Under the pieces are notes generated by a model, which saw nothing but the letters and a program-made list of their open reading frames with translations, had not been told where the DNA came from and did not search any database. DNA of 64,000 bases from the NCBI RefSeq assembly GCF_001942625.1, contig NZ_MLCL01000076.1, positions 1 to 64,000 on the forward strand, in the 5' to 3' direction. Position 1 is the first letter of the stretch. The number at the start of each line of letters is the position of its first letter. Shown here piece by piece: positions 34,512 through 42,297 of the stretch. This DNA comes from Mycobacterium syngnathidarum. GTDB taxonomy: Bacteria; Actinomycetota; Actinomycetes; Mycobacteriales; Mycobacteriaceae. The translations under genes and the position numbers were made by a program.

Positions 34512-35246
34512 ATGTCATCCATTCCGCACCGTGTCCAGATCGGCTGCGACCGTCGAAATCTCTTGCGCACAGGCATTTTGGCGGCGGCAGCGCTCGTTGC
34601 GCTCGGCGCACCGGTCGCGCACGCCGAGCCCAGCGCCGGCCAGTGGGATCCCACCCTGCCCAATCTGCTCAGCGCAGGTGCACCCGGCGATCCAGTCGCC
34701 CTCGCCAACGCATCGTTGCAGGCAAGCGCGTTTGCCGCACAAACCACCTTCGACTTGGGGCGAAAGTTCCTCGGCAGCCTGGGGCTTGCACCAGCTGCCA
34801 GTGGTGCGGCAGCGCCCATACTTCGCGGCAACCGCGTTTATGGCAGACAGGCGGTGGAATACGTGATCCGGCGGGCCGGCACCCAGATCGGAGTTCCCTA
34901 CTCCTGGGGAGGCGGAAGCCTGACCGGGCCCAGCCGCGGCGTGGATTCAGGTGCCGGCACCGTCGGCTTCGATTGTTCCGGCCTGACTCGTTACGCATTC
35001 GCCGGCGTAGGCGTGCTGCTCCCCCGCTATTCGGGAGACCAGTACACCGCGGGACGCCGGCTGCCGCCGTCGCGAGCCAAGCGCGGCGACCTCCTGTTCT
35101 GGGGACCCGGAGGTGGACAGCACGAGGCGCTCTACCTTGGTAACGGTCAAATGATCGAGGCCCAGCAGACGGGTGTTCCGGTCAAGATTTCGCCGGTCCG
35201 CAAATCAGGGATGACGCCCTACGTCACCCGCATCATCGAGTACTGA
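34512..35246 (+). CDS. NlpC/P60 peptidoglycan endopeptidase, RipA/RipB-like
   Basis: About 244 aa from ATG 34512 (GGAAGGAA upstream). A Tat-like signal (DRRNLLR, then a hydrophobic stretch to AHA at 36-38) precedes a linker and the NlpC/P60 domain (about 108-244). The catalytic triad Cys155 (GFDCSGL), His204 (GQHEALY) and Glu216 has the same spacing (49 and 12) as Cys383/His432/Glu444 of RipA. It should cut D-Glu/meso-DAP links in peptidoglycan. The N-terminal autoinhibitory coiled coil of RipA is missing. BlaI-like sites upstream and the BlaI/M56 genes downstream suggest antibiotic- or wall-stress control. Confidence 0.9.
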   Translation: MSSIPHRVQIGCDRRNLLRTGILAAAALVALGAPVAHAEPSAGQWDPTLPNLLSAGAPGDPVALANASLQASAFAAQTTFDLGRKFLGSLGLAPAASGAAAPILRGNRVYGRQAVEYVIRRAGTQIGVPYSWGGGSLTGPSRGVDSGAGTVGFDCSGLTRYAFAGVGVLLPRYSGDQYTAGRRLPPSRAKRGDLLFWGPGGGQHEALYLGNGQMIEAQQTGVPVKISPVRKSGMTPYVTRIIEY

Positions 35247-35274
35247 TGCGGTGTGTTCGAGCGGGAGCGTGGCG

Positions 35275-36213
35275 TCAAGGGCACAGCAGGCCCGATGCCC
35301 CTGACGCCAACAGTGCGATCGGGGCGAGGGCGATCGCGGACATGGACCCGAAAAGGCTTGCACGCGCACCGAACCGGGTCCACGGTGCGGCTGGCGCGGC
35401 AAGACGTTCAGCACGGTTCAGCAACGCCACGTCGGCGGCGCCGAGTGCCTGCGCAGGCGTGGCGCCGGCGAGAGCCATCAGTCCGGTCAGCAGCGTGTGC
35501 TCTCCGAATTGGCGCGCCGCCGTGTCGTCGGCGCACATTTCCAGCAGCCGCGCGACATCTGCGGCCCCGCGGGTCATGAGCTTGACCCGCGGGAACACCA
35601 TGGCCAAGCCCCGCAAGACCGTAACGATTTTCGGATGATGCCCGTCCAGGTGCGCCCGCTCGTGGGCGAGGACCGCCTGCAGCTCGTCGTTGCCGAGTGC
35701 GGCGATGGCGCCGGTGGTCACTACGATCGCAGGCGGCGCTCCGGCCACACAGTATGCGGTGCGCTCATCGGAATCGACGATGAACACATCTTGCCGGTCG
35801 CCCGGACGCCCCACGAGCCGGACGGCCTGAGCGTGGCTATGGGCATGGGCGCGCATGCGTCGAACGGCTCGTAACGCCTTCAACCCGAGACCGACAGCCG
35901 CCGCGATCAACACGACCGCACCGATCACGACCGAAGCCTGCGCCGCGAAGCCGGCGCGCCCGGCCGCTATGTCGCAGAGCAACTCCACGCACGACGCGAA
36001 CAGCGACCTGCGCTGACCAGAGTGGAACACCACGTCACCGATCGCCGACACCGGAATCACGATCCAGGTGGCCAAGACACTGATGATCGCGGTCAACCAA
36101 GCCGCCACGCCGAACCTCGGGGCCGAGCCCCCGCGGGTGAGCCTGTTGAGGAGCCGCGGCGCCACCACTACCATCACCACGCTGTAGATCAGCAGGCCCG
36201 CGGCGAGATTCAC
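35275..36213 (-). CDS. M56-family membrane metallopeptidase (BlaR-like, no sensor domain)
   Basis: A 312-aa protein with hydrophobic segments near 1-20, 35-57, 85-115 and 287-308, and a cytosolic zinc protease domain with H184-E-R-A-H188 and a downstream Glu225 (LLEMCADD). Unlike staphylococcal BlaR1 it has no C-terminal penicillin-binding domain, like Rv1845c of M. tuberculosis. It overlaps blaI by 4 bp and should inactivate BlaI by cleavage upon an unknown signal. It converges on the endopeptidase gene with a 28-bp gap. Confidence 0.88.
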   Translation of the reverse strand: MNLAAGLLIYSVVMVVVAPRLLNRLTRGGSAPRFGVAAWLTAIISVLATWIVIPVSAIGDVVFHSGQRRSLFASCVELLCDIAAGRAGFAAQASVVIGAVVLIAAAVGLGLKALRAVRRMRAHAHSHAQAVRLVGRPGDRQDVFIVDSDERTAYCVAGAPPAIVVTTGAIAALGNDELQAVLAHERAHLDGHHPKIVTVLRGLAMVFPRVKLMTRGAADVARLLEMCADDTAARQFGEHTLLTGLMALAGATPAQALGAADVALLNRAERLAAPAAPWTRFGARASLFGSMSAIALAPIALLASGASGLLCP

Positions 36214-36599
36214 CGCTTCTTCGCCCTTGTCGAGCGTCGGGCCAAGGTGCGTAGCGCGGCACGCAACCGATCGGAATCCTCTGGATCGATCTGCTCGATG
36301 AAGTAGCTGAGCACCAGATCCGAACGACCGCCGCCGTCGAGTGCCTCGCGCATCAACTGCGCGGTGTGCTGCTCGCGGTTCAGGGTCGGCCAGTACCGAT
36401 AGGCACGCCCGTCGCGGTCGCGTTGCAGCCAGCCCTTGGTGTGCAAGTTGTCCATCGTCGACATGACTGTGGTGTAGGCGATCCGGCGCTCCTCGGCGAG
36501 CTCGTCGAACACGTCGCGCACGGTGACCGCTGCATCGCCACGGTTCCAGATGCGATCCATGATCTCAGCTTCGAGTTCGCCGAATCCTCGTACGCGCAC
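36210..36599 (-). CDS. BlaI/MecI/CopY-family transcriptional repressor
   Basis: A 129-aa protein. The winged helix occupies the first 75 residues: FGELEAEIMDRIWNRGDAAV then TVRDVFDELAEERRIAYTTV and MSTMDNLHTKGWLQRDRDGR. The C-terminal dimerisation part follows (LVLSYFIEQIDPEDSDRLRA). No CopY-type Cys-x-Cys metal hook is present, so it fits BlaI rather than CopY. It is co-transcribed with the M56 gene. A 24-bp TACTAC/GTAGTA dyad 78 bp upstream suggests autoregulation, with related sites at neighbouring genes. Confidence 0.9.
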   Translation of the reverse strand: MRVRGFGELEAEIMDRIWNRGDAAVTVRDVFDELAEERRIAYTTVMSTMDNLHTKGWLQRDRDGRAYRYWPTLNREQHTAQLMREALDGGGRSDLVLSYFIEQIDPEDSDRLRAALRTLARRSTRAKKR

Positions 36600-36676
36600 T
36601 ACACCCCTCCACGATCGGTGAGGCGAGCGTACCTCTCGACCGAGCGCCTGGGGTGCCTCGACGCGGCATCGGTACC

Positions 36677-36700
36677 TACTACATAGTCCAGTACGTAGTA
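36677..36700. promoter_or_regulatory. BlaI-like operator of the blaI-M56 operon
   Basis: TACTACATA and TACGTAGTA form 9-bp arms (one mismatch) around GTCCAG. This is the classical BlaI/MecI layout of TACA/TGTA-type dyads. It lies upstream of blaI on the minus strand. Confidence 0.75.
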
Positions 36701-36722
36701 CTCCCCCAATTCGGAAGAATGG

Positions 36723-38213
36723 TCAGCTGCTGTAGTCGAGTCTCGTCATCATTCCGCCCTCTTGGTGATAAGTGTTGTGGCAGTGCAGCATCCACATCCC
36801 CGGGTTGTCGGCGGTGAAGATCACGCGCTGTCGCTGCATCGGCAGCACGACAAGGGTGTCCTTGCGTGCGCCGGGGCGTCCGTGTTCACCGAGCACTTGA
36901 AACGTGTGACCGTGCAGATGCATGGGATGCCACATCATCGTCGAGTTCCGGAAAGTCATCGATACCTGTTGGCCTTCGCGCACGGTCAGGGGCCGCAACT
37001 TCTCGAATGGCCGGCCGTTGATCGTCCAGTCATACCTGGCCATCGAGCCACCCAGCTCGACCGGCAGTTCGACATCAGCGCGCGCAGCCTCAAAGGTCGC
37101 CTCGGGTGTGGCGGTGAAGGAACTCACCGTTCCCAACCGGCCGTGCAGCTGCGGCGGCGCGTAGTCAGGCGGCGGAGTCGAACCGATGGCTGTCACCAAC
37201 AGCGCCCGCGTCGACGCATTCTTCCCCTCAGCAGCCGCCACCAGCGGGAAGACCCCGTCCCCGGCGGTCACCGTCACGTCATATCGCTCGCCCATCCCGA
37301 TCAGGAGCGCGTCCACCTCGCTGGGGACCACCGGGAACCCGTCGGTATGGGTGACGGTCAGACGGTGCCCGGCCAACGCGACCCGGAACGCGGTGTCGGA
37401 GCCGGCATTGATCAACCGGATCCGGACGCGCTGGCCAGGGCGGGCCCGGAAGCTGCTGGGATTCTCGGCATTACGCCCGTTGGCCACATACATCGGATAG
37501 TCGACATCACCGGCGTCACCGCCGAGGGGCGACCCACCTCGGGCACCCATACCCGGCATGTCGTGCCCATCTCCCGACGACATCCGCAGCCGGTCATAGA
37601 TCTGCGCAGGGCTCGGGCCGACACCATCGGTCCAATCGTCGAGCATCACCACCCATTCGGCGTCGTATCGGCCCGGATCTCGGGGGTCGTCAACGATCAA
37701 CGGGAAGTACAGACCGGTGTCCGCATCGAGCCCGGTGTGTGGATGAGCCCAATATGTGCCCGGATGGGGCACCGAGAATCGATAGGTGAAGTCCTTGCCG
37801 TCGGCGATGTCAGGGGTGGCCGGCGCGGCACCGTCCATGTCGTTGCGTAACGCCAACCCGTGCCAGTGCACCGAGGTCGAATGGCCGAGCCGGTTGCGGA
37901 CCGTGACCTCGAGTTCATCGCCGACCGATGCCCGCAGCAGTGGTCCGGGCACGATGTCGTTATAGGCGATGGTGTCGGCAATCGTGCCGCCGAGGTCCAC
38001 CCGCGTGCGCTGGGCGGTCAATGTGGTGGACACCGTGCGCCCGCTGTGCGGCCGACGGGCTTCGGCCATGGAGATCGCGTCTCGGGAATCGACGCGGGTC
38101 GATGTGGCGCCGGCGTCGCGCTGACACCCCACAACAGCTGTGGCACCCAGAGCGGCGGTTGCCGCGAGGAACCCCCGACGGCTGAGCTGAGGCAGATCGG
38201 CGATGTCTGGCAT
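36723..38213 (-). CDS. Multicopper oxidase, Tat-exported lipoprotein
   Basis: About 496 aa from ATG 38213 (GGAG upstream; an in-frame start at 38315 gives an unlikely leader). Twin-arginine signal SRRGFLAA and lipobox VVGC (Cys30) indicate Tat export and lipidation, as in mycobacterial MmcO. Copper ligands are all present: HWHG, WAHPHTG, HPMHLHGH and the type-1 HCHNTYHQEGGM with axial Met. A Met-rich loop (SSGDGHDMPGMGARGG) may bind Cu(I). It probably oxidises Cu(I) or phenols outside the membrane. A TACGTA-rich site lies upstream, so it may belong to the BlaI regulon. Confidence 0.92.
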   Translation of the reverse strand: MPDIADLPQLSRRGFLAATAALGATAVVGCQRDAGATSTRVDSRDAISMAEARRPHSGRTVSTTLTAQRTRVDLGGTIADTIAYNDIVPGPLLRASVGDELEVTVRNRLGHSTSVHWHGLALRNDMDGAAPATPDIADGKDFTYRFSVPHPGTYWAHPHTGLDADTGLYFPLIVDDPRDPGRYDAEWVVMLDDWTDGVGPSPAQIYDRLRMSSGDGHDMPGMGARGGSPLGGDAGDVDYPMYVANGRNAENPSSFRARPGQRVRIRLINAGSDTAFRVALAGHRLTVTHTDGFPVVPSEVDALLIGMGERYDVTVTAGDGVFPLVAAAEGKNASTRALLVTAIGSTPPPDYAPPQLHGRLGTVSSFTATPEATFEAARADVELPVELGGSMARYDWTINGRPFEKLRPLTVREGQQVSMTFRNSTMMWHPMHLHGHTFQVLGEHGRPGARKDTLVVLPMQRQRVIFTADNPGMWMLHCHNTYHQEGGMMTRLDYSS

Positions 38214-38333
38214 GTTCTCCACCCTCGTCACCCACATCGGTGGATCGGTATGGATTGTGTGAAGGTTCGTTGAAGTTTTTCGGCCGTCGCCTACATGACG
38301 CGAATCGACACTCATATCGAACTCACAACAACC

Positions 38334-38365
38334 TACGTACTGCCCACGTATTGGAAAACTACGTA
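38334..38365. promoter_or_regulatory. BlaI-like site upstream of multicopper oxidase
   Basis: TACGTA at 38334-38339, ACGTA at 38346-38350 and TACGTA at 38360-38365 in an A+T-rich stretch, 121 bp from the oxidase start. It could also serve the divergent L,D-transpeptidase gene. Confidence 0.5.
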
Positions 38366-38498
38366 TTACCAGGTCCAGCAGCCGCCGCGACGACAGTTAT
38401 GCGCAGACATTTACAGATTCTTCACAAATGCCATGGAAAACAAACGCTTTCACGCTGGCGACGGGGACCTCAGCAACGACCGGACTCACCACCGGTAA

Positions 38499-38524
38499 CT
38501 ACTATCCACGTACGTAGCTAGTAG
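38499..38524. promoter_or_regulatory. BlaI-like operator upstream of L,D-transpeptidase
   Basis: A 26-bp near-palindrome: CTACTA, then ACGTACGT at the centre, then TAGTAG (22 of 26 positions symmetric). It lies 69 bp before the transpeptidase start. Same elements as the blaI operator. Confidence 0.7.
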
Positions 38525-38592
38525 AGTGGATCACGTCATTCATCCGCCCGGGCGGGCGTGGTCATCAACGACACCTCATCGATGGAGGCCCA

Positions 38593-39528
38593 GTGCAACA
38601 CCGGACCAGACACCTGTGGATCGCCGCGATCGCGGCAACTGCCACGGTCACCGCGTCAGCGGTGACCGGAGCTTCGGCCCTGGCGGAGCCGGCTGGACCG
38701 GCGGGGCCGCCCGTCGAACCGGTTCCGCATTTCGGCCCGCCAGAGAACTCCTGGCTCGACCTGTCCGGCCAAGCGGCCAACGTCGGCGTCCCGGCCGGGC
38801 AGAATCCGTTGCCGTTCAGTGGTGAGCCGCCATTTCTGCCACCCGCGTTCAACCCCACCAACGGGTCGACGGTTGGCGTCGCGAAGCCGATCTACATCAA
38901 CTTCCAACGGCCGATCGCCGACCGTCAGCTGGCCGAGGATGCGATTCACATCTCCTCCAACCCGCCGGTGCCCGGAAAGTTCTATTGGATGAGCAACACC
39001 CAGGTACGTTGGCGGCCAATCGATTTCTGGCCGTCCGGCACAGTGGTGAACATTGACGCCGCAGGCACGAAGTCCAGTTTTCGGGTTGGCGATGCGCTGG
39101 TGGCCACCATCGACGACGACACTCATCAAATGCAGATCCACCGTAATGGCGTGCTGGAAAAGACCTTTCCCGTGTCACTCGGGAAGCCAGGTTACGAAAC
39201 CCCCAACGGCACCTACTACGTCCTGGAAAAGTTCCCCGACATCGTCATGGACTCGTCAACCTACGGTGTCCCGGTGAACTCGGCCGAAGGCTACAAGCTC
39301 AAGGTCAAAAATGCCGTCCGCCTCAGCAATACCGGCATTTTCGCGCACAGCGCCCCATGGTCCGTTTCTGATCAGGGCAAACGCAATGTGAGTCACGGCT
39401 GCCCCAACCTCAGCCCGGCGAACGCGCAATGGTTCTTCGACCACTTCGGCAGCGGTGATCCCGTCGTCGTGAAGAACTCCGTCGGCCTCTACAACCAGAA
39501 CGACGGGGCGAACGACTGGCAGATCTGA
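38593..39528 (+). CDS. L,D-transpeptidase (YkuD), secreted
   Basis: A 311-aa protein with a GTG start (GGAGG 5 nt upstream). The signal peptide ends near ALAEP (29-33). A Pro/Gly linker is followed by an Ig-like domain (about 92-165) and the YkuD catalytic domain (166-300) with His252, His268 and the nucleophile Cys270 in VSHGCPNLS. Such enzymes make 3-3 cross-links in mycobacterial peptidoglycan and resist most penicillins, though not carbapenems. The BlaI-like palindrome upstream fits induction by beta-lactam or wall stress. Confidence 0.93.
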   Translation: MQHRTRHLWIAAIAATATVTASAVTGASALAEPAGPAGPPVEPVPHFGPPENSWLDLSGQAANVGVPAGQNPLPFSGEPPFLPPAFNPTNGSTVGVAKPIYINFQRPIADRQLAEDAIHISSNPPVPGKFYWMSNTQVRWRPIDFWPSGTVVNIDAAGTKSSFRVGDALVATIDDDTHQMQIHRNGVLEKTFPVSLGKPGYETPNGTYYVLEKFPDIVMDSSTYGVPVNSAEGYKLKVKNAVRLSNTGIFAHSAPWSVSDQGKRNVSHGCPNLSPANAQWFFDHFGSGDPVVVKNSVGLYNQNDGANDWQI

Positions 39529-39633
39529 CCGGGTCGTGTTTTTCGTTGGCGTAATCGGGTTTACGGCTGCTACATGCTGGATAGCCAGAGGGTCCGGCGA
39601 AATTCATCGCATACAGATTGGAGGTCTACGACC

Positions 39634-39924
39634 ATGAAGATCGCCAAGATCATTGCCGGCGCAGCGATTGCAGGTGGGATGGCGGCGGGTGCCGCCGGGA
39701 TGAGCGCGGCCACCGCCGGCGCCGCCCCAGGATACGCACCGGCACCCCATCAGCCCATGATCGCAACGACCCTTCCCGGCGGACCCAATCCCGGCTCGCC
39801 ACCCGCGTGGGCACCGCCGGCACCGGCCCAGCCGACGTGGGGCGCCGGCAACCCCCAAGTCTGGGATGAGGGCTGGCAGCACTGGGGCATCTGGATGAAC
39901 GGCGTGTTCGTACCGACGTTCTGA
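39634..39924 (+). CDS. Small secreted Pro/Gly-rich protein
   Basis: About 96 aa from ATG 39634 (GGAGG upstream). A signal peptide (MKIAKIIAGAAIAGGMAAGA to AGAAP) is followed by a Pro-rich mature part ending in a Trp-rich motif VWDEGWQHWGIWMNGVFVPT. The Trp-rich tail resembles that of the secreted protein at 41628 (GWGFWFLGTWIPL), hinting at a shared envelope-targeting role. No family recognised. Confidence 0.8.
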   Translation: MKIAKIIAGAAIAGGMAAGAAGMSAATAGAAPGYAPAPHQPMIATTLPGGPNPGSPPAWAPPAPAQPTWGAGNPQVWDEGWQHWGIWMNGVFVPTF

Positions 39925-39933
39925 CTCGGCCCG

Positions 39934-39963
39934 GCCCCGCTCCGCGAGCCCTTGCCGCGGGGC
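39934..39963 (+). terminator. GC-rich hairpin after small secreted protein gene
   Basis: GCCCCGC and GCGGGGC form a 7-bp stem around 16 nt, 9 bp after the stop codon. There is no T-tail, so termination would be non-canonical. Confidence 0.35.
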
Positions 39964-40009
39964 GGGACTGTCGACGGGCCGGTGAACGGACGCCCGTAGG
40001 TTGGTCGGC

Positions 40010-40861
40010 ATGACCGAACTGGAACTGAGGGAAATAGCGACGTCCGCAGGCGTCCTGCGGTACTACGACACCGGGGACGGGCCGGCGCTGCTGTTCCTGC
40101 ACGGCTCGGGGCCCGGGGTCACCGGCTGGCGTAATTTCCGTGGGATCCTTCCCACGTTTGCCGCGCAATTCCGTTGCCTGATACTGGAATTCCCGGGATT
40201 CGGCGTCACAGACGACCTCGGCGGTCATCCGATGGTCACCGCTCAGGGTGTGGTGGCCCCATTCGTCGAGGCCCTGGGCCTCGACCGCGTGCACATCGTC
40301 GGCAACTCGATGGGTGGCGGTGTGGGCGTCAACTTCGCCATCCGGCAACCGGACCGCATCGGCAAACTCGTCACCATCGGTGGCATCGGGACCAACCTGT
40401 TCAGCCCGGGCCCCAGCGAGGGCATCCGCCTGCTGCAGGAATTCACCGAAGATCCGACCCGCCAGCGTCTGGTCGACTGGCTGAACTCGATGGTGTTCGA
40501 CCCGGCACTCGTCACAGACGAACTCATAGAACAACGGTGGGAATTGGCCACCGACCCCACGGCACTGGCGGCCGCCAAGCGGATGTACGGCAAGGCGGCG
40601 TTCGCGGCAATGATGGCCGCCATGCGTGCGTCCGACGCCCCGATGCCTTGGGCGCAGATGCACAAGGTCGCCGCCCCCACTCTGCTGACCTGGGGTCGAG
40701 ATGACCGGGTTAGCCCGCTCGACATGGCGCTGATTCCTATGCGGACGATCCCCAACGCCGAGCTGCACGTGTTCCCCAACTGTGGGCATTGGGCGATGAT
40801 CGAGGCCAGGGAAGCCTTCGAGCAGACCGTGCTCGGATTCCTCACCCGGACCCGGGCTTGA
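40010..40861 (+). CDS. Alpha/beta hydrolase (meta-cleavage-product hydrolase-like)
   Basis: About 283 aa from ATG 40010. The oxyanion segment LHGSGPGVTGWRNFRG is characteristic of BphD/HsaD-type C-C hydrolases. The nucleophile is in GNSMGGGV, the acid in WGRDDRVSPLDMAL and the His in NCGHWAMIEA. In HsaD-like enzymes this set cleaves ring-opened aromatic or steroid intermediates. No extradiol dioxygenase lies nearby, so the substrate may differ. Confidence 0.87.
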   Translation: MTELELREIATSAGVLRYYDTGDGPALLFLHGSGPGVTGWRNFRGILPTFAAQFRCLILEFPGFGVTDDLGGHPMVTAQGVVAPFVEALGLDRVHIVGNSMGGGVGVNFAIRQPDRIGKLVTIGGIGTNLFSPGPSEGIRLLQEFTEDPTRQRLVDWLNSMVFDPALVTDELIEQRWELATDPTALAAAKRMYGKAAFAAMMAAMRASDAPMPWAQMHKVAAPTLLTWGRDDRVSPLDMALIPMRTIPNAELHVFPNCGHWAMIEAREAFEQTVLGFLTRTRA

Positions 40862-40881
40862 AATTCATCATTGAATCTGTG

Positions 40882-40899
40882 ATACAGCTCTGTATATTA
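40882..40899 (+). promoter_or_regulatory. Promoter/operator ATACAGCTCTGTAT, twin of the one at 51834
   Basis: Perfect ATACAG/CTGTAT palindrome (40882-40895) leading into TATATTAGTGG. The same layout, ATAC-N6-GTAT then TATAGTAGTG, occurs at 51835-51855 before the Rieske oxygenase gene. The palindrome overlaps the presumed -10 of the gene at 40969. Confidence 0.5.
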
Positions 40900-40968
40900 G
40901 TGGTGTGCGCCACACCACACGCGCTGGCCGGCCTCGCGCTACCACTCCTCCAATGAACAAGGACTGCA

Positions 40969-41490
40969 ATGGATCTCGTGGACCGAATCGCCAAACACCG
41001 CCGCATGGCGGAGAGCTACCGGGACAAGTATGTGCTGCGGAAAGTCCAGGAAGGCGAGTCGTACGACGAGTGGGAGTTCACTGACGACGCCGTGTACACC
41101 TCGCCCTACTTCGTGGCCGGGCAAGAACTCGTGCTCAAGGATGTCGCAACCTCGTTCGATGTGGCCGCCACCGTCGAGGCCAAGGCCTATTCAGTGGTTT
41201 TCCCCGATTGGAAACCCGTCGACCACAAGTTCTGGCCCGCCGAGAACGGCCTCGTAATGCGTTACCGCTGGGAGGGCACCACCGCCGAGGGCCAGACCAT
41301 GGGCTTCTATTCGATCAGCTTCATCGACACCAACGACGACGGGCAGATCACCCACTGGTCGACCTACGTCAACGACGAGGAGTACGGCCCGTTCCTCGAA
41401 AAGGCCATCGGCGCCCGTGGGCCCTTCCATGGCGACGAATACATGGAGGCCCTGGCCCGCCACTTCGAAAAACACAACCTGACCTGGTGA
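40969..41490 (+). CDS. NTF2-fold (SnoaL-like) protein
   Basis: A 173-aa protein with an N-terminal helix pair (MDLVDRIAKHRRMAESYRDK) and NTF2-like cone strands, e.g. YSVVFPDWKPVDHKFWPAEN and MGFYSISFIDTNDDGQITHW. AAGGA precedes the ATG. NTF2-fold proteins include small isomerases/hydratases and beta subunits of ring-hydroxylating oxygenases; no active site can be assigned. The promoter shares an operator-like palindrome with the Rieske operon at 51911, suggesting a common pathway. Confidence 0.75.
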   Translation: MDLVDRIAKHRRMAESYRDKYVLRKVQEGESYDEWEFTDDAVYTSPYFVAGQELVLKDVATSFDVAATVEAKAYSVVFPDWKPVDHKFWPAENGLVMRYRWEGTTAEGQTMGFYSISFIDTNDDGQITHWSTYVNDEEYGPFLEKAIGARGPFHGDEYMEALARHFEKHNLTW

Positions 41491-41627
41491 GCGCAGACCG
41501 GTTGTCGATCCGTTGTCGATCGCACAGCCCATCCCCACAGCAGGCACAGGGCAAACCCATCCGGCCTAAATAGCTTTGCTTCCCGTGCGGCGCCGATCGC
41601 CGCACCTTTCAGAAACGGAGCAAAGCA

Positions 41628-41933
41628 ATGGGTTTCAAGAAATCCGTGGGCGTATCCGCGTTGACGGCAGGAATCGGCACCGCCGGGTTGTTGGGTCTCG
41701 GCATCGGTACCGCCGGCGCCGATCCCGGCCCGGGCTGCGGCCGGCCGGGTGCGCCGTGTGAGCACCGCGACGACCGCGGGCCTCAGCGCAATGACTGGCA
41801 CGGCCGGGGTGTCGATCAGGGCCGGCGCGACCATCAGCCATTCGAATGGAACGGGCAGCGGGTGACCCCGATGCCTGCCGGAGATGGCCGCGGTTGGGGT
41901 TTCTGGTTCCTCGGCACCTGGATTCCGTTGTAA
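41628..41933 (+). CDS. Small secreted mycobacterial protein
   Basis: A 101-aa protein. The signal peptide (MGFKKSVGVSALTAGIGTAG to TAGAD, about 31 aa) precedes a charged mature part with two Cys (GPGCGRPGAPCEHRDD), likely disulphide-linked. It ends with QPFEWNGQRVTPMPAGDGRG and WGFWFLGTWIPL. This Trp-rich C-terminus is a recurring feature of short secreted mycobacterial proteins of unknown function. A 13-bp hairpin follows directly. Confidence 0.83.
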   Translation: MGFKKSVGVSALTAGIGTAGLLGLGIGTAGADPGPGCGRPGAPCEHRDDRGPQRNDWHGRGVDQGRRDHQPFEWNGQRVTPMPAGDGRGWGFWFLGTWIPL

Positions 41934-41944
41934 CCGAACCGATT

Positions 41945-41979
41945 TCTGGTGGGGCACCATCCCCAAGTGCCCCACCAGA
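41945..41979 (+). terminator. Strong 13-bp perfect hairpin
   Basis: TCTGGTGGGGCAC and GTGCCCCACCAGA pair perfectly around a 9-nt loop, 12 bp after the stop of the small secreted protein gene. No T-run follows; it is a probable mycobacterial-type terminator. The rest of 41934-42297 holds only the weak small ORF listed next. Confidence 0.65.
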
Positions 41980-41995
41980 TACCGGGATCCGATGC

Positions 41996-42199
41996 TCAAC
42001 GGGAAGTCGGGCACACCGCTTTCACCGCGCCGTGCCCCGAACATCTTCTGGCCCAATCCCGGTCATCAAATGTTCGTTCCCGCACACACCTGATGATTGG
42101 TACCGCACCCTGCTCGTGCGCTGCAACCGTGCAGGCGTCGATCGGCGCCACGTTGCCGTCACAAGTTGGGCACCGGAAGGTCACGGCCGCCGACACCAC
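41996..42199 (-). CDS. Possible small Cys-rich (zinc-ribbon-like) protein
   Basis: A 67-codon frame from GTG 42199 or 42196, with GAGG 6-9 nt upstream. It contains FRCPTCDGNVAPIDACTVAA, then HEQGAVPIIRC and RRCSGHGAV. The CxxC followed by further Cys/His resembles a zinc ribbon, which is unexpected for a random frame. Support is limited to this pattern and the ribosome-binding site. It lies between a terminator and the divergent hydrolase gene. Confidence 0.35.
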   Translation of the reverse strand: MVSAAVTFRCPTCDGNVAPIDACTVAAHEQGAVPIIRCVRERTFDDRDWARRCSGHGAVKAVCPTSR

Positions 42200-42297
42200 T
42201 CGCCTCGCGGGATCGCCTGGCAAACAACCGCTCTCGCCAAGGAGGGTGTTCCCGGACCGGAAGCACTCCACCTACCGCCGGCCCCGCCCGGCTTGGC

